Assembly: GCA_965214485.1 (NCBI GenBank)
Contig: CBDCBW010000012.1
Coordinates: forward strand, 62,001 to 126,000
Reading direction: 5' to 3'
Length of the DNA: 64,000 bases
From: JANQRZ01 sp965214485
GTDB taxonomy: Bacteria; Bacteroidota; Rhodothermia; Rhodothermales; JANQRZ01
Position 1 is the stretch's first letter; every line of letters starts with the position of its first letter. The notes below the pieces were generated by a model. The model was not told where the DNA came from and ran no database searches. It saw nothing but the letters and a program-made list of their open reading frames with translations. The translations under genes were made by a program, and so were the position numbers. Positions 50,328 through 56,945 of the stretch are shown piece by piece.

Positions 50328-51104
50328 ATGAACGTCGAAGTCTACCTGACCGCCCACTCCGCCACCGAGGACGACTTGAAGGGCAAGGCCGTCATCGTGG
50401 TCGACGTGCTCCGCGCGTGCTCCACGATCGTGACCGCGCTCAACCACGGCGCGCGCGCCGTCATCCCGGTCGCCGACATGGCCGAGGCGAGCCGCATCGG
50501 GGCCCACATGGACACCGCCACGAGCCTGCTCGGCGGCGAGCGCGGCGGGCAGAAGATCGACGGCTACGCGCTGGGCAACTCGCCGGCGGACTACACGCCC
50601 GAGGCCGTGCAGGGCAAGACCGTCGTCCTCAACACGAGCAACGGCACGCGGGCGATCACGAAGGCGCGCGCCGCCGCCGAGGTCGCGGTGGGGTGCTTCC
50701 TGAATGCGAGCAAGGTGATCGAGTTCGCGTGGCAGACCGAGCACGACGTGGCCATCGTCTGCGCCGGGTCCGCCGACCGGGCCGCGCTCGAGGACATCCT
50801 CTGCGCCGGCCTCATCCTGAACCAGCTCTGGGACGGGCAGGAGCCCAAGCACCGCTCCGACGCCGCCCACATCGCCCTCGCGCAGTACGCCTCCGACCAG
50901 GGCGACCTCGTCACCACGCTCGCCCGCAGCAACCACGCCCGGCACCTCGTCGAGCTTGGCTTCGAAGACGACGTCGCCTACTGCGCCCGCGTCGACGCCA
51001 TCCTGCTGCTCCCGGTCTACCGCGACAGCCGCCTCGTCCTCCAGAACCCGGACGACGCGAAGGTGCCGGCGAAAGTCCCCCCGGCGGAGACGGTGGCAGA
51101 GTGA
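50328..51104 (+). CDS. comB: 2-phosphosulfolactate phosphatase (ComB)
   Basis: A 258-residue Mg2+-dependent phosphatase family member that makes (R)-sulfolactate in coenzyme M and sulfolactate pathways. Typical ComB motifs are AVIVVDVLRACSTIVTAL, SLLGGERGGQKIDGYALGNS, TVVLNTSNGTRAITKA and DVAIVCAGSADRAALEDILC. No comA, comC or sulfolactate lyase gene is near. In Bacteroidota and Rhodothermota, sulfonate chemistry also feeds sulfonolipids, so an unrelated role cannot be excluded. Stand-alone gene. Confidence 0.9.
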   Translation: MNVEVYLTAHSATEDDLKGKAVIVVDVLRACSTIVTALNHGARAVIPVADMAEASRIGAHMDTATSLLGGERGGQKIDGYALGNSPADYTPEAVQGKTVVLNTSNGTRAITKARAAAEVAVGCFLNASKVIEFAWQTEHDVAIVCAGSADRAALEDILCAGLILNQLWDGQEPKHRSDAAHIALAQYASDQGDLVTTLARSNHARHLVELGFEDDVAYCARVDAILLLPVYRDSRLVLQNPDDAKVPAKVPPAETVAE

Positions 51105-51239
51105 GCGCGGAGCACGGCTGGCTGAGCGGCCCCGGCCTCCGCGCTCCGCATCCGTAGGGGCGGCCCCGCGGGGCCGCCCGGGTCGAGAGAAGCACCCCGT
51201 CTCCCCGCCTCACTGTCCGCCGCCTCACTTGTCCACCGA

Positions 51240-52226
51240 ATGAACGCGCTTCTTCTCACCCAGTCGGACGAAGGACTGGCCGCTGCACTCACCGCCGTCG
51301 ACGAGGCCGACCTTCCGGAGGGCGACGTGCTGATCGACGTCGCCTACTCCAGCCTCAACTACAAAGACGGCCTCGCGGTCACGGGCAAGGGCCCGGTCGT
51401 CCGGGGGGCGTTCCCCTTCGTGCCGGGGATCGACCTGGCCGGGACCGTCGCCGCGTCGGAGGACGGGCGGTTTGCGGCGGGCGATGCGGTGATCCTGACG
51501 GGGTGGGGGACGGGCGAGGACCGGTGGGGCGGCTTCGCCGAGCGGGCCCGCGCGAGCGCGGGCCACCTCGTCCCGCTGCCCGGCGGGCTGTCGCTCAAGG
51601 AGGCGATGGTGATCGGCACCGCCGGGTTCACCGCGGCGCTGGCCGTGATGGCGCTCGAAGAGCACGGCGTCGCGCCCGGCGCGGGCGAGGTCGTCGTGAC
51701 CGGGGCCTCGGGCGGGGCCGGGAGCATGGCCGTCGCCCTGCTCCACCGCCTGGGCTACGACGCGGTCGCCTCGACCGGGACGGAGGCGGCGCACCCTTAC
51801 CTCCACTCGCTCGGGGCCGCGCGCGTCATCGGGCGCGACGAGCTCGGCGGCGGGCCGGAGCGCCCAATGGAGAAGGCGCGCTGGGCCGGCGCGGTGGACG
51901 GCGTCGGCGGCCCGACCCTCGCAGCGCTCCTCGCGCAGACCGAGCGCCACGGGAGCATCGCCGCCTACGGCCTCGCCCAAAGCCACGAGCTCCACACCAC
52001 CGTCTTCCCCTTCATCCTGCGCGGCGTAAACCTCCTCGGGATCGACTCGAACACGTGCCCGCCGGAGCGCCGGGCGGCCGCGTGGCACCGCCTCGCGGAC
52101 GTGCTGACGAGCGGCGACCTGGAGGCGATGCAGCAGACCATCGGGCTGGGCGAGGTGGTGGCCTTCAGCGAGAAGATCACGCGCGGCGAGACGCAGGGCC
52201 GGATCGTCGTGGACGTGAAAGCGTGA
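51240..52226 (+). CDS. Acrylyl-CoA-reductase-like quinone oxidoreductase (AcuI/YhdH)
   Basis: A 328-residue zinc-free medium-chain dehydrogenase/reductase. The AcuI/YhdH hallmarks are VAYSSLNYKDGLAVTGKG, FVPGIDLAGTV, GWGTGEDRWGGFAERAR, VTGASGGAGSMAVALL (NADPH binding) and LLGIDSNTCPPERR. AcuI reduces acryloyl-CoA in propionate or DMSP metabolism; the neighbours give no pathway, so the substrate is uncertain. Confidence 0.9.
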   Translation: MNALLLTQSDEGLAAALTAVDEADLPEGDVLIDVAYSSLNYKDGLAVTGKGPVVRGAFPFVPGIDLAGTVAASEDGRFAAGDAVILTGWGTGEDRWGGFAERARASAGHLVPLPGGLSLKEAMVIGTAGFTAALAVMALEEHGVAPGAGEVVVTGASGGAGSMAVALLHRLGYDAVASTGTEAAHPYLHSLGAARVIGRDELGGGPERPMEKARWAGAVDGVGGPTLAALLAQTERHGSIAAYGLAQSHELHTTVFPFILRGVNLLGIDSNTCPPERRAAAWHRLADVLTSGDLEAMQQTIGLGEVVAFSEKITRGETQGRIVVDVKA

Positions 52227-52334
52227 CGGGTGAAACCTACGGGTGCCCGTAGCGAGACGGCGTGGCAAAGCACCCTCGCGTTGTACGCCTCCGCGTTGTA
52301 CGCCTTTACGTTCTACGCCCTGCGCTTTAACTCC

Positions 52335-53519
52335 ATGCCCACCGTCTCTCACTGGCAGGCCGAGGTGCCGCACTCGGGGCCGTCCGAACCGCTCCCGGCG
52401 CGCTGCGAAGTGGCCGTCGTCGGCGGCGGGATCGCGGGGGTCTCGACCGCCTACTGGCTCCGGCAGCTCGGCGCTGGAGGGGAGGTGGTGCTCGTCGAAC
52501 AGGCCGTCCTCGCCCACGGCGCGAGCGGGCGCAACGCGGGCTTCCTGCTCCAGGGCACCGACGCTGACTTCGCCCGCACGGCCGCGGCGCGCGGCCCCGC
52601 GACGGCGCGGCGGCTGTGGCGCTTCACGCAGGCGAACCGCGACGGGCTCGTCGAAGCCCTCGGCGGCGCAAACGTCGGGCTGGCGACCTCCGGCAGCCTC
52701 ACCGTCGCCGGCGACGCCGCCGAGGACGCCCGCTTCCGGCGCGCCGCCGGCCTGCTCCGCGCCGACGGCGTCGAGGCGGGCTACGTGCCGCCGGAGGAGG
52801 TGAGCCAACGAACCGGAAGCACGGGGTTCGCCGGCGCTCTGCACGTCGCGGGCGGCGCGACGCTGCACCCGGTCCGCGCCGTGCACGCCCTCGCCGAGCG
52901 GAGTCGGGCGCGCCTCGCCGAGCGCTGTGCGGTGCACTCCGTCGAGGCGTCGGGGGACGGCGTCCGCCTCGTGACGAGCGGCGGTGTGCTTGCGGCGAGG
53001 CGCGTCGTGCTCGCGCTCAACGCGTACCTGCCTCGCCTCGTCCCAAGCCTCGCGGCGTTCGTCCGGCCCGTCCGGGCACAGATGCTGGCGACGGCTCCGC
53101 AGCCGGTCGTGCTCGGGCAGCCGGTCTACTCGCACGAGGGCTACTTCTACGTCCGCCAGCTCCCCACCGGCGAGGTGCTCCTCGGCGGTGCCCGCCACTG
53201 CCACCGCGAGGCCGAGGTCGGGTTCGACGACCGCACGACGGAGCCGCTGCAGGCCGATCTCGAAGCTTACCTCCGCCGCCACTTCCCCGCCTTCGCCGGT
53301 GCCGAGGTCACCCGGCGGTGGAGCGGGACGATGGGGTTCTCCGCGACGGGACTACCCGCGTTCGGGCGGGTGCCCGGCGCGCGCGCCGCGTGGTGGCTCG
53401 GCGGGTTCACCGGGCACGGGATGGGCTACGGGTTCCGCCTGGGGCGCACCGTCGCCGCCGCGCTCCTCGGCCAGGCCGATCCCTACGAGGACCTCTTCCG
53501 CGCGGCAGGCGCTACTTGA
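52335..53519 (+). CDS. FAD-dependent amine/glycine-oxidase-like oxidoreductase (DAO family)
   Basis: A 394-residue flavoprotein. Start at ATG 52335 (MPTVSHWQAEVPHSGPSEPL). The FAD dinucleotide-binding motif is AVVGGGIAGVSTAYWLRQLG, followed by ASGRNAGFLLQGTDADFAR, typical of gamma-glutamylputrescine-oxidase-like proteins. The C-terminus has RRWSGTMGFSATGLPAFG and GGFTGHGMGYGFRLG. It likely oxidises an amino acid or amine; substrate unknown. The stop lies inside a small tandem repeat shared with the convergent DUF4870 gene. Confidence 0.85.
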   Translation: MPTVSHWQAEVPHSGPSEPLPARCEVAVVGGGIAGVSTAYWLRQLGAGGEVVLVEQAVLAHGASGRNAGFLLQGTDADFARTAAARGPATARRLWRFTQANRDGLVEALGGANVGLATSGSLTVAGDAAEDARFRRAAGLLRADGVEAGYVPPEEVSQRTGSTGFAGALHVAGGATLHPVRAVHALAERSRARLAERCAVHSVEASGDGVRLVTSGGVLAARRVVLALNAYLPRLVPSLAAFVRPVRAQMLATAPQPVVLGQPVYSHEGYFYVRQLPTGEVLLGGARHCHREAEVGFDDRTTEPLQADLEAYLRRHFPAFAGAEVTRRWSGTMGFSATGLPAFGRVPGARAAWWLGGFTGHGMGYGFRLGRTVAAALLGQADPYEDLFRAAGAT

Positions 53520-53566
53520 CGAAGCGGGTCACTTGACGAAGCGGGTCACTTGATGAAGCGGATCGT
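53512..53566. repeat. 17-bp tandem repeat across convergent gene ends
   Basis: The unit CACTTGACGAAGCGGGT is present in three tandem copies, the last diverged (TTGATGAAGCGGAT). On the minus strand each copy reads FVK (or FIK) and a stop, so the end of the DUF4870 gene has been triplicated. The first copy overlaps the stop of the FAD oxidoreductase gene. Confidence 0.85.
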
Positions 53567-53947
53567 CGCCGGGTAGCGGTACGGCTCGCCGTCGCGGGCG
53601 CGCATCGCGGCGACGACCGGGAAGACCACGGCGGCGAGGGCGACGAGGCCGATCAGCACGAACCCGACGAGGACGATCATCAGCGGGACCGACACCAGCG
53701 CGGCGAGCGTCATCGTGAGCTGGAAGTTGACGGCCTCCTTGCCCTGATCGTCGAGGAACGGGTCGTCGTCGCGCTTGACGAACCAGAAGATCAGCGGGGC
53801 GAGGACGAAGCCGATCCCGTTGCCGAGGAGGCCGACGAGGGCGCTCAGGTGAAGCAGCGCCGCCGTCGTGCAGACGCTGTCGGGAACGGCAAGGGGCGCG
53901 TCGTCGAGGTCGCGGGCGGTCGTCGGATCGGTCACGGGGTCAGTCAT
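53546..53947 (-). CDS. DUF4870-family small membrane protein
   Basis: A 133-residue protein. A hydrophilic N-terminus of about 25 residues precedes three predicted helices (LLHLSALVGLLGNGIGFVLA, TMTLAALVSVPLMIVLVGFV, IGLVALAAVVFPVVAAM). The family signatures FVLAPLIFWFVKRDDDPFLD and QGKEAVNFQLT are present. Function unknown; relatives are common single-gene membrane proteins. Confidence 0.85.
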   Translation of the reverse strand: MTDPVTDPTTARDLDDAPLAVPDSVCTTAALLHLSALVGLLGNGIGFVLAPLIFWFVKRDDDPFLDDQGKEAVNFQLTMTLAALVSVPLMIVLVGFVLIGLVALAAVVFPVVAAMRARDGEPYRYPATIRFIK

Positions 53948-54116
53948 GAGAGAGAGGGTAGGTGGAGGGCTGGGGGGCGGTACGGAGGGAGAAACGCAAA
54001 GTTTAGCCGGAGGGTGTCTAACCTCACTTCATCGGCATGCGTATCATGGCTTACCGCGCCGGGGTTCGCCCCCCGGTGCTCTCCCCAGCCGTCCAACGAT
54101 CAGCGAGGCATCCCCC

Positions 54117-54434
54117 ATGGCACAGACCGTCTACCACGTCGTCCCGAGCGGCGACGAATGGGCCGTCAAGAAGCAAGGAGTCGAGCAGCCGTCGCGCGTG
54201 GCCGCCACGCAGCGCGAGGCCATCGACCACGCCGAGACGTTCGCCCGGCGGCAGGCCCCGAGCCGCGTCGTCATCCACCGCGACGACGGGGCGATCGCGG
54301 AGCAGCGCTCGTTCGACACCGCCGCGCGGCAGCAGAGCCCGTGGACCGAGATTCTGACGACGCCCCCCGTGCTGACGGGCCTCGCGCTCGCGCTCGGCGT
54401 CGGCGGCGTCGTGTGGTTCCTCCGCCGCGACTAG
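54117..54434 (+). CDS. DUF2188-type protein with C-terminal membrane helix
   Basis: A 105-residue protein from ATG 54117 (MAQTVYHVVPSGDEWAVKKQ). Residues 1-65 are a DUF2188 domain (VAATQREAIDHAETFARRQA, PSRVVIHRDDGAIAEQRSF). The tail is one transmembrane helix with a basic end (LTGLALALGVGGVVWFLRRD). DUF2188 proteins are small and uncharacterised. The stop codon lies in the left terminal repeat of the MITE-like element that follows. Confidence 0.75.
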   Translation: MAQTVYHVVPSGDEWAVKKQGVEQPSRVAATQREAIDHAETFARRQAPSRVVIHRDDGAIAEQRSFDTAARQQSPWTEILTTPPVLTGLALALGVGGVVWFLRRD

Positions 54435-54596
54435 TGCTACGACAACTCGATTCTGACAGGCTCTCGGCAGCCCGTGCGCCGCGCGTCGGCGTTGACCTCG
54501 TCGCCCGATGCGGTGCATCTAGCTCCTCGGTCGCCTTGACTCGCAGCACCCGAACACGCCGATCTACCCGTCATTCTGCTCGTGTCGCAGCACTAG
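54431..54596. mobile_element. MITE-like element with 15-bp terminal inverted repeats
   Basis: The ends CTAGTGCTACGACAA (54431-54445) and its inverse GTGTCGCAGCACTAG (54582-54596) match at 13 of 15 positions. The 166-bp element has no ORF. Its left end supplies the TAG stop of the DUF2188-type gene. No target-site duplication is obvious. The stretch 54597-54642 shows nothing further. Confidence 0.5.
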
Positions 54597-54642
54597 GGTC
54601 TGTCGCGTAGGTCGGTCCGTCGGCGAGCAGAAGGCTGCGACC

Positions 54643-56631
54643 CTAGCGGCCGGGAGGGACCGAGGTGGTGGAGCTAGAGAGGGCCTGGACGAACGCCGTG
54701 CGTAGCTCGTCGCACCGGGCCGGTGGCAGGGTCGAGACCACGTCCCGCACGCTCCCGTCGGCGCACAGCCGCAGCCTCGGCTGGGCGCGCTTCTCGTGGA
54801 CGTTCCCGAAGCCCTCGCGGAGCGGCACGCCGAGGTCCACGTTCTCGACGAAGACGAGGGGGCCGCGCCCCGACGACCTCGCGGCGAGCACGCCGAGCAG
54901 GGACGCCGACGTGCCCGGCAGCGCCCGCACCCGCACGTCCCGGAACCCGACGATCTTTTTCTTGCCGATCCCGACGAGATACTCGACGCCTTCGTTGAGC
55001 ACGATGTCCACGTCGTCGAAGAACAGGCCTTCCGAGTTGCCGGCGTAGAGGGCGGGGGCCCCCACCTTGTCGAAGATCACGACGCCGTCTCGCACCCACA
55101 AGCGCCCGGCCCTGCCGCTGAACGGGCGGCGGTAACCCGAGCCCCGGAGGTCGAGGTAGAAGCCGTCGATGAACACCGTGCTGCCGCGAAAGTCGATGAC
55201 CCCGTCGAAGGGCTGCCGGAACCGGTTGGGCGCGCCGTCCTCGAGGACGAGGTTGCGGATGGTCGTCGTGATGGGCTGCCCGTCGGGGCCGGTCTTCGGA
55301 CACGTCGGCCCGGCGTGCCACGAGAAGCCGGCGAGCGTGACGTTCGTCCAGTCGCCGTCGGCGCAGTAGACCAGGTGGTTGAGCGGCGCGTCGGCGAGGC
55401 GGACGTTGCGCATCGTCCACGTGTTGTTGACGTGCCCGAGCGTCGAGGTCGAGTAGCCCACGATCGCGACGTTCTCGAGCGTGAGGTGCTGCCCCTTGGG
55501 CACCTCGACGTTCGAGTGGTTGGCGGCGACGAAGCCGGCGTGCGCGGGGGAGTTGCGGAACACCTCGAAGAGCTCCCGCCCGCGCTCGTCGCGCTTGAGG
55601 GCCTCGAGGTCGGCAGCCTGGCCGCGCCAGTTGCCGTCGAGCACGATGTTCTTCAGCCCGGCCCGCATCACGCCGGACTGGACGTAGAACGCCGTGGGCT
55701 CGGCGTGCAGCGCCGCCTTCGGGTCCGGGGGGAGGTAGCGCGCGTCGCGCGGGCCGAGGGCGGTGCGCAGGTGCCGGGCGGCGGTGCCGGGCAAGGCGCG
55801 CAGCCGGGTCGGGCAGTCCACGATCCGCACGGGGCGGTACGTGTGGCCGAGGTCGTCCTGGGCGGTCACCATCTCCGTCCCGCCTACGCCGACGAGCGTG
55901 ACCTCGGGGAAGGCGAGCGGGCCGTAGTAGCCGTAGTCCCCGCACTCGGGGAACAGCACCACGGAGGCGCGGCGGAGCTGAGCCACGTTCAGGATGTGGG
56001 CCAGCAGGGGCTGGTAGTCCCGCTCCGCGTACGCCTCGCCGCCGAGAGGGGAGGGCACCACGCCCCACCACGACACGTCGAGCGTGTCGACCAGCGCGGG
56101 CGCACCGCGCTCGGACCACGACTGCCGCTCCCACCGCACGTCGGAGGTCGCGTGCCGGTAGGAGAGCCGGAGCTGGCACGCCTCCGGCTCGGCACCCGCC
56201 GCCAGGCACAGCTTCCGCAGGCGGCGGTTGTGGTCGCGGAAGAGCCCGCCGCGGTAGGGGAAGTACGGGGCCGGCGGGGCGGGCGCGAACCACTCGTGGC
56301 CGTGGAGGAGGCTGTCGCTGACGGAGAGCAGCACGCGCCCGCCGGGCGCTACGAGCTCGGCGTGGCCGGTGCCGTAGACTAGGTCGTCGTGAAGCCAGAT
56401 CTGCTGCCCGTCGAGGTAGCGCACGACCTCGACCGGCTCGGACTGGTGCGCGGGCGGGACGAGGCACAGGCCCCCATCGTGAACACAGCCCGACGTGGTC
56501 TCGACGAACCCCGGCGGCGGCGTGGAGCGCTGGGCGAGGGCGAGCCCCGGCGCGCCGAGCAGGAGGGCGACGAGGGCACCACGGGCACGGAGCGCGAAGG
56601 CGGAGCGGCGAAGCATAGCGGCAGGCGGCAT
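54643..56631 (-). CDS. Large secreted protein with parallel-beta-helix-like repeats
   Basis: A 662-residue exported protein. The start at ATG 56629-56631 gives MPPAAMLRRSAFALRARGAL, a twin-basic signal region leading to LALAQ; an ATG five codons later is equally possible. The mature protein has repeated short strands with Asn, Val and Gly turns (LKNIVLDGNWRGQ, LTLENVAIVGYSTSTLGHVN, WTMRNVRLADAPLNHLVY, TIRNLVLEDGAPNRF, STVFIDGFYLDLRGSGYRR, FFDDVDIVLNEGVEYLVGIG), as in pectate-lyase-like right-handed beta-helices. There are several Cys pairs and no T9SS tail. A carbohydrate-related role is possible, but no catalytic motif is identified. Confidence 0.75.
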   Translation of the reverse strand: MPPAAMLRRSAFALRARGALVALLLGAPGLALAQRSTPPPGFVETTSGCVHDGGLCLVPPAHQSEPVEVVRYLDGQQIWLHDDLVYGTGHAELVAPGGRVLLSVSDSLLHGHEWFAPAPPAPYFPYRGGLFRDHNRRLRKLCLAAGAEPEACQLRLSYRHATSDVRWERQSWSERGAPALVDTLDVSWWGVVPSPLGGEAYAERDYQPLLAHILNVAQLRRASVVLFPECGDYGYYGPLAFPEVTLVGVGGTEMVTAQDDLGHTYRPVRIVDCPTRLRALPGTAARHLRTALGPRDARYLPPDPKAALHAEPTAFYVQSGVMRAGLKNIVLDGNWRGQAADLEALKRDERGRELFEVFRNSPAHAGFVAANHSNVEVPKGQHLTLENVAIVGYSTSTLGHVNNTWTMRNVRLADAPLNHLVYCADGDWTNVTLAGFSWHAGPTCPKTGPDGQPITTTIRNLVLEDGAPNRFRQPFDGVIDFRGSTVFIDGFYLDLRGSGYRRPFSGRAGRLWVRDGVVIFDKVGAPALYAGNSEGLFFDDVDIVLNEGVEYLVGIGKKKIVGFRDVRVRALPGTSASLLGVLAARSSGRGPLVFVENVDLGVPLREGFGNVHEKRAQPRLRLCADGSVRDVVSTLPPARCDELRTAFVQALSSSTTSVPPGR

Positions 56632-56770
56632 AGGGGAGAGGCAGGACACGGCGGCGGGCAACGTGTTGCCAACGTCGGGGCGTGCCGTCTTGGTCTGTCC
56701 AGAGGCTTCTTCGAGGAGGCCAGAGGCTTCTTCTACCAAGTCGCTGAGTTTGTATGCCACCCCCTACTTC

Positions 56771-56844
56771 GTCATTCCCGCGAAGGCGGGAATCCAGCAA
56801 GGTTGCCTGTCCGCTCTGGATTCCCGATCAGGGTCGGGAATGAC
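56771..56844. repeat. REP-like hairpin, family A copy 2
   Basis: 74-bp element, close to the reverse complement of 18376-18448: GTCATTCCCGCGAAGGCGGG at the left and GATTCCCGATCAGGGTCGGG, AATGAC at the right. Confidence 0.85.
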
Positions 56845-56945
56845 TCATTAATTCGGAGAACTGGTATTCGAGGAGGGGATACCCAATCCATTCGGTCCGC
56901 GCGTGACTGCTGAGGCGGGAGGGGGCGTCCAACCCCTGCCACCTC

